This document shows positions 43,570 to 52,700 of a stretch of 64,000 bases of DNA, piece after piece. The DNA comes from JAIXWP01 sp046309775 (GTDB taxonomy: Bacteria; Bacteroidota; Bacteroidia; Flavobacteriales_D; Sanyastnellaceae): contig JBKCOM010000123.1 in assembly GCA_046309775.1 (NCBI GenBank), positions 20,321 to 84,320 on the forward strand, given 5' to 3'. Made by a program: the position numbers and the translations under genes. Each line of letters starts with the position of its first letter. Position 1 is the stretch's first letter. The notes beneath the pieces were generated by a model, which was given only the letters and a program-made list of their open reading frames with translations, was not told where the DNA came from and searched no databases.

Positions 43570-45426
43570 ATGAAGTATTTTTATTCTCTCATTTTTTTAT
43601 TTCCTTTTATCGCCAATGCTCAGTGCGAAGACGGGCAAGTGTCCGTTGAATTTCGCATTTTCACGGATGCTTGGGCATATGAAACATATTGGCAACTTAC
43701 TCCTGCTGGTGATGCTTGTGGCAATAATGTAATTTCAGAAGGTGCCAATTTGAATGTTGGTTGTGATGGCACGGCTTCAGAAAACTCCGCCAACGGTTAT
43801 GAAAGCAATTCCATTTACCTAGAAGGCCCGTTTTGTCTCACTCAAGGTGAATTTTACGACCTACATTTTGTAGATAGTTATGGTGACGGTGGACTTACGT
43901 TCGAGATTTACGAAAATGGCGCTCTTACTGGACTTTTCACCGGTCAGGGCTTCGGTAATATTTATAATTTTCAAGTTGGCGTTTCCAATACTCCAGTTTA
44001 TGACCAACCTTGTGGGGCACTTGAGGTAATGCCCGACATGGGAGCAATTGAGTTGGACAATACTTTCGCCATTGCAGGTTTCGGAGAAATCGCGCCCGAA
44101 GGCAATGGTTGCAACTTCCCTGGTCGCTGGTGTGAAGGCGCTTCGACAAAAAGCGTTTGGGCATACTTCATTGCTCAAGAGGGACAGGCCTATCGTATTA
44201 CAACTTGTGGCGATGCTGCAACTGCTTTTGATACACAAATTGCGGTTTACAGAGCAGAAGACTGTGCAAATTTTTCATCCTACACATTACTGGCCGCTAA
44301 CGATGACAGACCTGGTGGCTGCCCAACTTCAAATCAGTATTCATCCGAAACTTACATTTCTTGCGCCGAACAAGGTGAACTAATTTATATTCAGATTGAT
44401 GGTTATTACGGTGAAAACGGACTCTGCACAGTCGAAGTAGAAAGCTATAATCAAGCTCCTACATTGGCGAGTGTCGTAAACAATATCAGTTGTCCAGTGG
44501 ATAAGGGAGCTGATGGAACAGGAAGCATCACAGCTTATGTTTTTGGAACCGGCCTTGATTTGCAATCCTACTGGACTGGTCCAAATGAATTCGAATCATT
44601 CGATAATATAATCACCGAACTCAGCAGCGGCGTCTATTCATTAGAGGTAACCACAGCTTGCGGCGACGTATTCAATGGGGAGTATGAAATCGTTGAGCCC
44701 GCTCCATGGAATGCTTTTATCACTTCTCAACAACCTGCCTGCGAAAATAGCGGCGATGGTCAACTAAATGCTATCGTCTCTGGTGCCACTGAACCTTATG
44801 GCTTCGCATGGACAGGACCAGCCGATTTTACTTCAGATAGTCAAAATATTCAAAATATAGGCGGTGGACAGTACTTCCTTATGATTACAGACGCCAACGG
44901 CTGTGAATACCCATTGAATTTTAATCTTCTTTCAGAGAATGATTTCGATTTTGATTTTGGTGGTCCGATTACACTTTGTGCAGATGAAACCTACGAACTT
45001 TCAGGTCCAAGTGAATTTAGCTATTTGTGGTTCGATGGAAGCGATGATGATTTATTCCTCATCAATGCTTCAGAATTTGGCCCTGGAAATCATTCTATTC
45101 TTGCTACGGTCACTGACCCAAATGGGTGCAACGATGTTAGTACCTTTAGCTTTTTCGTCGACAATTGTTCAATCAACGTTAAAGAAATTGAGAATAACAC
45201 TGCAGTTTTTCCAAATCCGTTCAATGATAACTTTACAATATCATTCGAACGTCAAGTGGAAAATGCCGACCTGATGATAGTTGATAAATTGGGAAGAAGT
45301 GTTTGGAATCTGCAGGGCTTTTCAGGCTCACAGTTGATAATCCAACCAGCCATCGCATCTGGTGTTTACACTTTGGTGGTGCATTCTAATCAAACACTGA
45401 ACTCCATCAAGTTGATTAAGAAATAG
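43570..45426 (+). CDS. T9SS type A secreted protein (paralogue 2)
   Basis: A 618-aa exported protein with the same order of parts as its upstream neighbour: signal peptide (near 'IANAQ'), beta domain with 'EGPFCLTQGEFYDLHFVDSYGDGG' split by Asp/Gly calcium-like turns, pre-peptidase-like jelly roll ('KSVWAYFIAQEGQAYRITTCG'), SprB-like repeats ('GDGQLNAIVSGATEPYGFAW'), and type A sorting tail ('AVFPNPFNDNFTISF'). The ATG at 43570 gives the signal peptide; a longer frame from 43507 is not supported. The 3' end overlaps the convergent threonine aldolase gene by 11 bp. Confidence 0.85.
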   Translation: MKYFYSLIFLFPFIANAQCEDGQVSVEFRIFTDAWAYETYWQLTPAGDACGNNVISEGANLNVGCDGTASENSANGYESNSIYLEGPFCLTQGEFYDLHFVDSYGDGGLTFEIYENGALTGLFTGQGFGNIYNFQVGVSNTPVYDQPCGALEVMPDMGAIELDNTFAIAGFGEIAPEGNGCNFPGRWCEGASTKSVWAYFIAQEGQAYRITTCGDAATAFDTQIAVYRAEDCANFSSYTLLAANDDRPGGCPTSNQYSSETYISCAEQGELIYIQIDGYYGENGLCTVEVESYNQAPTLASVVNNISCPVDKGADGTGSITAYVFGTGLDLQSYWTGPNEFESFDNIITELSSGVYSLEVTTACGDVFNGEYEIVEPAPWNAFITSQQPACENSGDGQLNAIVSGATEPYGFAWTGPADFTSDSQNIQNIGGGQYFLMITDANGCEYPLNFNLLSENDFDFDFGGPITLCADETYELSGPSEFSYLWFDGSDDDLFLINASEFGPGNHSILATVTDPNGCNDVSTFSFFVDNCSINVKEIENNTAVFPNPFNDNFTISFERQVENADLMIVDKLGRSVWNLQGFSGSQLIIQPAIASGVYTLVVHSNQTLNSIKLIKK

Positions 45427-46435
45427 TCTTTAAGACTTCAAACAGATACTGGTAATGGTCATCCGCTAAGTCAAGGTGGGTGACCATTCTTATTTTATCA
45501 GACCCAAAGGGAAAACAAAGAATGCCTCTTGATTTTAACTTCTCAACGTATTCAGAAGCACCATTTTCTTTACTGAGTGAAAAAATTACAATGTTTGTGT
45601 CAACGGGCATGATTGATTTCACCCATGACATATTCATTAGTTCTGAAGCAATGAGCTTGGCATTGTTGTGATCATCTTTTAGTCTTTCAACATTGTTTTG
45701 AAGAGCATATAAGCCCGCTGCAGCGATGATGCCAGCTTGACGCATGCCGCCCCCGAAGCTCTTTCTGCGCCGTCTTGCTTTATTAATAAAATCTTTTTTT
45801 CCTAATAAAATACTTCCAACAGGCGCTCCCAGCCCTTTGCTTAGGCAGATACTGATCGAATCAAAAGGTTCAGCATACTGAGCGGGCGTGAGGCCGTTTA
45901 CATGAAGTGCGTTAAACAATCGGGCACCGTCGCAATGCAAAGCAAGTCCGCGCTGAGACGCAACAGACTTAATTTTTTTTATTTCATCAAAGTCGTATAC
46001 CGCGCCCCCGCCCTTATTGACAGTATCTTCCAAACTAATAAGTCTTGAAATTGGACGGTGAATATCATCAGGGTTGATCATATTGATTACTTGTTCAGCA
46101 GTCAAACGACCGCGATCACCTTCTACCATAGCCATCGAACAAAGGGAGTTGAGCGCTACTCCGCCTCCTTCATATATGTAAATGTGTGACAGGGAACTGC
46201 AAATGACTTCGTCTCCAGGTTGGGTGTGAACGTTGATTGCAATTTGATTTGTCTGTGTGCCGCTGCTACAATACAACGCATCTTCCATTCCGAAAAGTTG
46301 AGCTGAAAAACGCTGTAACTCATTCACAGTGGGGTCTTCATTCAAAACATCATCACCTGTCGGGGCTGATATCATGCGTTCCAACATCTCCTTGGATGGA
46401 CGCGTTACGGTATCACTGCGAAGGTCTACGATCAT
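45416..46435 (-). CDS. ltaE: Low-specificity L-threonine aldolase
   Basis: PLP enzyme that cleaves threonine or allo-threonine to glycine and acetaldehyde. The 339 residues fit the family. The N-terminal 'VDLRSDTVTRPSKEML', 'GDDVLNEDPTVNEL', 'HCDGARLFNA' (167-176) and the PLP lysine Lys200 in 'CLSKGLGAPVGS' are all present. Stereospecificity (L versus allo) cannot be read from the sequence. It overlaps the convergent T9SS gene by 11 bp and is divergent from the J-domain gene. Confidence 0.93.
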   Translation of the reverse strand: MIVDLRSDTVTRPSKEMLERMISAPTGDDVLNEDPTVNELQRFSAQLFGMEDALYCSSGTQTNQIAINVHTQPGDEVICSSLSHIYIYEGGGVALNSLCSMAMVEGDRGRLTAEQVINMINPDDIHRPISRLISLEDTVNKGGGAVYDFDEIKKIKSVASQRGLALHCDGARLFNALHVNGLTPAQYAEPFDSISICLSKGLGAPVGSILLGKKDFINKARRRRKSFGGGMRQAGIIAAAGLYALQNNVERLKDDHNNAKLIASELMNMSWVKSIMPVDTNIVIFSLSKENGASEYVEKLKSRGILCFPFGSDKIRMVTHLDLADDHYQYLFEVLKTIS

Positions 46436-46514
46436 AGGAATTGCATTTTGAGGGCGATTTTACGCAATAAAATTTATCTTTTAACGTCCGAAGGAGAACA
46501 ACAATATTGTTTTT

Positions 46515-47111
46515 TTGTTGGCTGATTCCAAACCGGACCATTTGAAAAATTATTTCACCATACTCGATCTGACTGCCGACGCATCTGATGATGATGTGCG
46601 ACGAGCATACAGACGTTTGGTGAAAGTTTATCACCCTGATGTAAGCGCTGATGAGTCTAGTCAAGAGCGATTTATTGAAATTAAGGAGGCTTACGACTAT
46701 CTGGTAGATCCTGCGCGAAGAAGGCGGCATGCGGCGTATCACAAAAGAGAACTGTCGGGCTATTATTCCAAACCCGCTCAGGATGCAGCATACAAGGCCT
46801 GGGCAGAACGTGAGGCCATGAAAGCCTACGTCAGAATGAAAAGAAAGCAACAAGAAGAAGAAGAGGAAGCGTTCAAAAATTCGCGGATGTATAAAATTAT
46901 ACAAGGTGCCAATTACGTCTACAACATTTTATTTTTATTATTCTGCGTGGCTGTTGTGAGTATTCCCATCTACAGATACCTTAATCAAGACGACATTCCC
47001 GTGGATCAGCGTCAGTCATTTATTGTTTTTCTAATTCCAATTGTATTAGGTTTGTTCTTTGCCTTTGCGGGCTATTATTATTTATTCGTTATCAAAACAG
47101 ATGAAAAATAG
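46515..47111 (+). CDS. Membrane-anchored J-domain (DnaJ) protein
   Basis: A 198-aa protein with an N-terminal J domain (about 12-75) that carries the Hsp70-activating HPD at 40-42. A charged linker with a run of Glu follows ('KRKQQEEEEEAF'), and then two C-terminal membrane helices (about 136-156 and 168-192). It would recruit DnaK to the inner membrane. The start codon is TTG (46515 or 46518); no ATG occurs before the J domain. Its last 11 bases overlap the first codons of an exported S46 peptidase, so the two are co-translated. Whether it helps that peptidase or other exported proteins is inference. Confidence 0.8.
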   Translation: MLADSKPDHLKNYFTILDLTADASDDDVRRAYRRLVKVYHPDVSADESSQERFIEIKEAYDYLVDPARRRRHAAYHKRELSGYYSKPAQDAAYKAWAEREAMKAYVRMKRKQQEEEEEAFKNSRMYKIIQGANYVYNILFLLFCVAVVSIPIYRYLNQDDIPVDQRQSFIVFLIPIVLGLFFAFAGYYYLFVIKTDEK

Positions 47112-49251
47112 AGTTTTACCAATTTTGACATCGCTCTTCGCGATGTTCTTTTTTACCATAAAATCAATCGCCCATGAAGGGATGTGGGTGCCTTCGGTGC
47201 TCGGTTCCATTCATGATGAAATGAGAGCGATGGGTCTTGAACTATCACCAGAAGATTTGTATGACATCAATGAAGGTAGCTTAAAAGATGCAGTGGTGCT
47301 CTTTGGTGGCGGTTGTACCGCTGAAATCGTGTCTGATAAAGGTCTTATGTTTACCAATCACCATTGCGGTTTCGACTATATCCAATTCCATTCTTCATTG
47401 CAAAATGATTATTTGAAAAATGGTTTTTGGGCGATGAATCAAAACGAAGAGTTGGTGTGTAAAGGGCTAACTGCGACCTTCGTCGTGCGCATGGATGATG
47501 TCACCTCCAGAATGCTACAGGGAATAAAAGAGGGTATGACCCCCAAAGAAATCGAGGCTATTCGTGCGGCAAATAAGAAGGCTATTGAGGAGGAGTTTAA
47601 GAACTCTGGAAGCGGTGATAGTGGACTTGTGAGAGCATACAATTACGGCAATCAGTACTTTCTGATTGTTCTAAGAACGTTTAAAGACGTTCGATTGGTA
47701 GGTGCACCACCAAGTGAAATCGGTAAGTTTGGTGGTGATACTGATAATTGGGTTTGGCCACGCCATACAGGTGATTTCAGCGTATTTAGAATCTATGCAG
47801 ATGCGAATAATGCACCAGCGGAATACAACGCACTAAATCAACCATACAAACCAGGACACTTTTTTCCCATTAATCTCAAAGGTGTCAACGAGGGCGATTT
47901 TTCGATGGTTTACGGTTTTCCTGGTCGCACCGAACACTTCCTCACAAGCTATGCGGTAGATTTTGTTTTGAATAAAAGCAATGCGATGCGCATCAAAATG
48001 AGAGAAGCTTCCCTGAGCATTATCGACGCCAGTATGAAGAGCAGCGATCTATTGCGCATTCAATATGCAGCGAAGCAAAGTGATATCAGCAATGCTTATA
48101 AGAAATGGATAGGGCAGGAGCTGGGACTTAAAAAATACAACGCAATTCAAGTAAAGCAATTAGAAGAGGAAAACTTCAGGGCGAAGGCGAAAGAACTGGG
48201 CAAATACACGGATTTATTGGAAAAGATTCAGAAACTTTATACCGATAATGAAGTCAATAACATAGCACGCGATGGTTTTGTTGAGTATGTTTTTTACGGG
48301 CCTGAAGTATTTGCAAAGGCAAGAGAAGTAAATGACTTCATTGCGGGCTACAGTGAGTTGGAAAAATCAGGAAAGCTCGAAGAAGAACGCGCAGCTTTGA
48401 TCGCTTCGCTCCGATTGTTTTACAAGGATTTTGATTTGAATACAGAAGTAAAATTATTCGCTAAGATGTCGTCCTTGTATTTGCAATATGTCAATGCCGA
48501 TTTGGGGCCTGATGTGATCAGACCATACATGAAAAAAGGAGGCATGAATGCACTGTATGGGAAGTCTATCATGAGCGATAGTCTCAAGGCAATTAATTTT
48601 GTAAAAGCGCTTACTTCGAAGCGAGCACTCAAAATGAAAGGCAATCAGAAGGACGCGATTCTATCTACATCTTTAAAATTATTTGATATTTATATGAATC
48701 AAATTATGCCCGCTGCAAGAAAGTTTGCAAGTGAGCTGGATGTTTACATGTACGAATATGTAAAAGCGAAACAAGAGTTAATCCCTTCGAAATTGTATTG
48801 GAATGATGCAAATAGCACCTTGCGTATTTCATTTGGAAAAGTAGAGGGCAGCGCACCCCATGACGGAGAGATGTACCGACATTTTACCACTGCTGATGGT
48901 ATTCTCAACAAATTCCAAACTGGCAATCCTGATTTTTATATTGGTGAAAAGCTTAGAAAAAAGTTGGAGGAAAGAGATTATGGCGTGTATGGGGTGAATG
49001 GCGTACTACCTGTTTGCTACACGGGAAGCAATCATACGACAGGCGGTAATAGCGGTAGTCCGGCGCTTAATAGTAAAGGACACTTAGTTGGAATTAATTT
49101 CGACCGTTCATGGGAATCAACGATGAGCGATATTTATTACAGTCCCGAGATTTGTCGCAACATCCTGGTCGACGTGCGTTATGTACTGTGGGTGATCGAC
49201 TCCTACGCAGGGGCGGGATACCTGCTCAAAGAAATGAAACTTGTTCAATAA
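47101..49251 (+). CDS. S46 family dipeptidyl-peptidase, DPP11-like
   Basis: A 716-aa exported serine exopeptidase that removes dipeptides from peptide N-termini. It has a signal peptide (near 'KSIAH'), the chymotrypsin-like His motif N-H-H-C-G-F (86-91), 'GGDTDNWVWPRHTGDF' for the Asp region, and the nucleophile Ser651 in GGNSGSP. In Porphyromonas DPP11 an Arg 18 residues after the catalytic Ser sets specificity for Asp/Glu at P1, whereas DPP7 has Gly there. Here the residue 18 after Ser651 is Arg669 in N-F-D-R, so acidic-residue specificity is predicted. The start overlaps the J-domain gene by 11 bp. A terminator follows directly. Confidence 0.92.
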   Translation: MKNRVLPILTSLFAMFFFTIKSIAHEGMWVPSVLGSIHDEMRAMGLELSPEDLYDINEGSLKDAVVLFGGGCTAEIVSDKGLMFTNHHCGFDYIQFHSSLQNDYLKNGFWAMNQNEELVCKGLTATFVVRMDDVTSRMLQGIKEGMTPKEIEAIRAANKKAIEEEFKNSGSGDSGLVRAYNYGNQYFLIVLRTFKDVRLVGAPPSEIGKFGGDTDNWVWPRHTGDFSVFRIYADANNAPAEYNALNQPYKPGHFFPINLKGVNEGDFSMVYGFPGRTEHFLTSYAVDFVLNKSNAMRIKMREASLSIIDASMKSSDLLRIQYAAKQSDISNAYKKWIGQELGLKKYNAIQVKQLEEENFRAKAKELGKYTDLLEKIQKLYTDNEVNNIARDGFVEYVFYGPEVFAKAREVNDFIAGYSELEKSGKLEEERAALIASLRLFYKDFDLNTEVKLFAKMSSLYLQYVNADLGPDVIRPYMKKGGMNALYGKSIMSDSLKAINFVKALTSKRALKMKGNQKDAILSTSLKLFDIYMNQIMPAARKFASELDVYMYEYVKAKQELIPSKLYWNDANSTLRISFGKVEGSAPHDGEMYRHFTTADGILNKFQTGNPDFYIGEKLRKKLEERDYGVYGVNGVLPVCYTGSNHTTGGNSGSPALNSKGHLVGINFDRSWESTMSDIYYSPEICRNILVDVRYVLWVIDSYAGAGYLLKEMKLVQ

Positions 49252-49284
49252 AAAAAGGCCTTCGATTTTCGAAGGCCTTTTTTT
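49252..49284. terminator. Bidirectional intrinsic terminator
   Basis: A-run, GGCCTTCGA, loop TTT, TCGAAGGCC, T-run. It begins at the stop codon of the S46 gene and also faces the end of the convergent 41-aa gene. Confidence 0.93.
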
Positions 49285-49302
49285 AATTCCTTTTGTCAGT
49301 CC

Positions 49303-49428
49303 TTATTGTGCCCAGAAGTAAATAATTACGATGGCAACGGCAAGACAGAACACAGCGAAAGTCACTGGACCTCCGATTTCGTTTTGCTCAGCTTCTTGAT
49401 GACCGTGATGTTCTTCGTGATGTCCCAT
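49303..49428 (-). CDS. Histidine-rich single-pass membrane peptide, 41 aa
   Basis: A short gene with an ATG, 41 codons and a TAA. The product starts 'MGHHEEHHGHQEAEQNEIGG' (five His and six Glu/Gln-type polar residues), followed by one hydrophobic helix that ends in 'IIYFWAQ'. Promoter support: TATTTTTG lies upstream on the same strand with a TTG 22 bases further. A terminator lies just beyond the stop. The clustered His residues suggest metal binding or a role beside a haem-copper or transport complex, but no family is recognised. Coding is supported by promoter, terminator and clear amphipathic layout. Confidence 0.75.
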   Translation of the reverse strand: MGHHEEHHGHQEAEQNEIGGPVTFAVFCLAVAIVIIYFWAQ

Positions 49429-49469
49429 TTTTTACTTATTTATTGAGTTACGTCTACATTGTCAGGTGC

Positions 49470-49502
49470 CAAAAATAAACATTCAGACACATATTTTGAC
49501 AA
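49470..49502 (-). promoter_or_regulatory. Promoter of the 41-aa peptide gene
   Basis: On the minus strand: TTG (49502-49500), 22 bases, then TATTTTTG (49477-49470). The ATG is 41 bases downstream. Confidence 0.55.
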
Positions 49503-49526
49503 TTGGTATAATAAATCCGTTAAACT

Positions 49527-49558
49527 TTTGTGTAACAAACCTCTTTCCACTAAGTTTG
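49527..49558 (+). promoter_or_regulatory. Consensus-grade Bacteroidota promoter
   Basis: TTTG (49527-49530), 20 bases, TAAGTTTG (49551-49558). It is the best -33/-7 match in the window and heads a short unit that ends at an intrinsic terminator. Confidence 0.65.
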
Positions 49559-49564
49559 CACTTC

Positions 49565-49661
49565 TCGTATGAGGATTTCTCTTCACACGGGGTGATTAGC
49601 TCGTTTAATCAATTAGTTTTAAGTGTTTCAAGAACCCCTCGGAGAAGTCTGAGGGGTTTTT
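49565..49661 (+). ncRNA. Candidate small RNA or attenuator leader
   Basis: About 97 bases run from a strong promoter to an intrinsic terminator, without a convincing reading frame. This is most of a 371-base stretch with no gene. The terminator's left arm ACCCC (49634-49638) is complementary to GGGGT at 49589-49593, so an alternative antiterminator fold is possible. The RNA could be a free small RNA, or a leader controlling the CotH-like gene 140 bases further on; that gene has its own -7 element, which favours a free RNA. No known RNA family was recognised. Both ends are inferred. Confidence 0.45.
49633..49661 (+). terminator. Intrinsic terminator
   Basis: AACCCCTC (49633-49640), 10-base loop, GAGGGGTT (49651-49658), then T residues. 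No recognised gene ends before it. Confidence 0.85.
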
Positions 49662-49704
49662 GTTTGTTAGGTGGGTATTAAGTGATTGTTTTGTAATGAT
49701 TTCG

Positions 49705-49712
49705 TATTTTTG
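49705..49712 (+). promoter_or_regulatory. -7 promoter element for the CotH-like gene
   Basis: TATTTTTG, with a TTG 16 bases upstream (49686-49688). The proposed GTG start is 87 bases downstream. Confidence 0.5.
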
Positions 49713-49799
49713 TAAAAACGTATAGGACAACGCAACTTTTTACGCTTGCTCATTGTCTTGTTTATAAGGAAAAAACCGCGACCAATAAATCTGCACAAA

Positions 49800-52700
49800 G
49801 TGAAGAAACAACTAATTTTAATCGGAACGATTGCCCTGAGCATTTTTGCGCATGCTCAAGTGGTGGTGAACGAGTTCAGTTTCGCCAATTACAATGGCGT
49901 TGCTGGGTTTCAAGATGAGGACTGGGTAGAATTTTATAATCCGACGGGTGCGCCGGTAAATATCAGTGGCTTCTACATATCTGATAATTTGAACAACCCA
50001 GCCAAATGGGAAATTCCCGCTGGTACCACTGTTCCCGCCAATGGATACCGCTGTGTCCTAGTTTCTGGAACTTATGATTATGATCCAGGTTATCTCGGTC
50101 AGCTCAACACATCTTTCAAGCTTACGCAAACAGCAGGTGAGGAGCTTGTGTTTTCGAATCCTATAGGAAATGTTCTTGAGACTTATGACTTCGATAACAT
50201 TTCTCCAAATCAGGCTAATCATAGCTGGGGGCGCTCAACGAATGGAGCGGCAGATTGGAGAATTTTCGTCAATCCAACGCCCAATGCTTCAAATGCAGGA
50301 ACTTCTGGATTGTCTTACGCAGCAAACGCAGACCTTTCTCTTCAGGCGGGTTATTATCCAGGCTCAGTTACAGTGAATATCACGACAACAGAACCAAATT
50401 CTGTGATTCGCTACACGCTCGACGGTTCTGAAGTTACCGCAGCAAGCCCCATCTATTCAGGCCCGCTCAATATCGCCACTACCACCGTTGTAAGAGCTCG
50501 TGTTTATAGCAACACAGCAGATGTTCTTCCTGGGTTTATGGAAACCAATACATATTTTATCGGCGGCGACCAGCATACGATAAAGGTTACAAGTGTATCC
50601 GGCACAGAGCTCGGTGATGGTAGCTGGTGGGGTGATGAATTGATGCATATCGAGTTTTTCGATGAAAATGGTGTATTCATTACTGAGGCCACAGGAGATA
50701 GCAACGAGCACGGCAATGATAGTAATGCCTACGATCAGCGTGGTTTCGACTATGTAACGCGCGATGCACTTGGCTATGACAATGAAGTGGAATATCCGAT
50801 TATCAACACTAGAGATCGTCCTTCTTACGAACGTTTGATTTTTAAAGCGGCGGCAAACGATAACTATCCTTTTGCCAATGGAGCACACATTCGTGATGCT
50901 TACTGCCATCAGCTCTCCATCCTCGGTGGATTGCACCTCGATGAAAGAAGCACCGAATCATCTATCGTTTACATCAATGGTGAATACTGGGGCGTATACG
51001 AAATCCGCGAAAAAGTTGACGATATTGACTTTACAGAATATTACAAAAACCAGCCAGAAGGTTTTGTTGACTTCATCAAAACTTGGGGTGGCACTTGGGT
51101 AGAGTATGGTAGCGATGCCGATTGGAATGCACTGGTAAACTTCGCAACTTCGAATGACCTTTCAGTTCAAGCCAACTATGACTATGTTTTGACACAGTAC
51201 AATACCATGAGTTTGATTGACTATTTCATTCTCAACGGATACGTGGTATGTACCGACTGGCTCAATTGGAATACAGCTTGGTGGAGAGGAAGGCACCCAG
51301 AAGGGGATGCCAAGCGCTGGAGATATGCTCTGTGGGACAACGACAATACTTTCGGTCACGGTGCTAACTACACGGGTGTTCCAAGCACAAATCCAAATGC
51401 GGATCCTTGTCAAATTGATGAAATGGGCGATGTGGGTGGACAAGGTCACGTTCCAATCCTCAATGCCCTTTTTGACAACGAGGACTTCTTCGCTGATTAC
51501 GTTCAACGTTATGCTACTTTATCCAACTCCATCTTCTCTTGCGACCGCATGATAGAGGTTTTGGATAGCATGGTAAACGTAATTGCTCCTGAAATGCAAA
51601 GACAAGTGGATCGTTGGGGTGGAACATATGCGGGCTGGGAAGCAAACGTGCAAGAAGTGCGTGATTTCATCTTACAGCGCTGCAATAATACGGTTATCGA
51701 TGGTCTAGAAGATTGCTACGACGTTACAGCTTATACGCTTACGATTCAAATCGTTGGTGATGGAGAGATTCAGGTACAAGAAGTACCTATAAGTAGCGCG
51801 AATGCGCCATTTTCAGGAACTTACTTTGGTGGTTTGCCAATTGATCTGTTAGCGGATGTTGAAGACTGCGGCTCATTCGGAGGTTGGGAAATAATCAGTG
51901 GAGATGCTGTTCTTTCAAGCGTTTCTGACCCTGCTACAGAGCTTACTATCAATGGAGATGTGACGATTCAGGTCACCTTTATCACCAATACCGGTTTGTC
52001 GGAAATGATTCTCGATGTGGTTCCTGCTGGCGCGGGTACTATCACATTGTCAGGTACTCCAATTGCGGCTTATCCACACAGCCAAGAGTTTGAGTTGAAC
52101 CTCGACCAAGTCCTCGAAGTTACAGAGAATGAATGGTACGAGTTTGAAGAATGGCAATCGACAGATTATGATTTCGAGCCAAATGCAAATGCGACATCTG
52201 TTACTGTCAATACCTGTTCTAGTGGCACCATTACCGCCTTGTTTACCGAAATTCCTCACGCGTCTCTTACTGTAGATGTATTCCCTGCGGGAAGCGGAAC
52301 AGTGGAAATGGAAGGAGCCTTGTTGGCAGGTTATCCATGGACTGACGTGATTGAGGCAAACCTCATGTACGACTTTGAGGCAATCAATATTCCAGACATC
52401 TCTGTATTTGATCACTGGGAGTTAAATAACAACGTAATCACTCCTGATGAGTTGAGTGCTATCATTCAATTGAACCTTCAGAATGATGATGTTCTAGTTG
52501 CACACTTTAGAATTTTACAGAGAGAAAATTTGGAAGTACGTGTGATGCCAGAAGGTTCGGGTACAATTACCATGGACGGTACTTTGTTAGAACTACCATT
52601 CAGTGAAAACATACTAATCGATGAGACATACGCTTTCAGCACGAGTCCTATTGATGAATGGAGCACTTTTGTGGGCTGGCAATTGAACAATCACGTTTTG

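Noticed and set aside
49565..49632. tRNA-like sequence (GATTAGCTC) before the terminator
   Set aside because: It cannot be folded into a cloverleaf and lacks the T-loop sequence.
49466..49681. Open frame of 71 codons starting with GTG
   Set aside because: It spans a promoter and an intrinsic terminator, and has no recognisable protein pattern.
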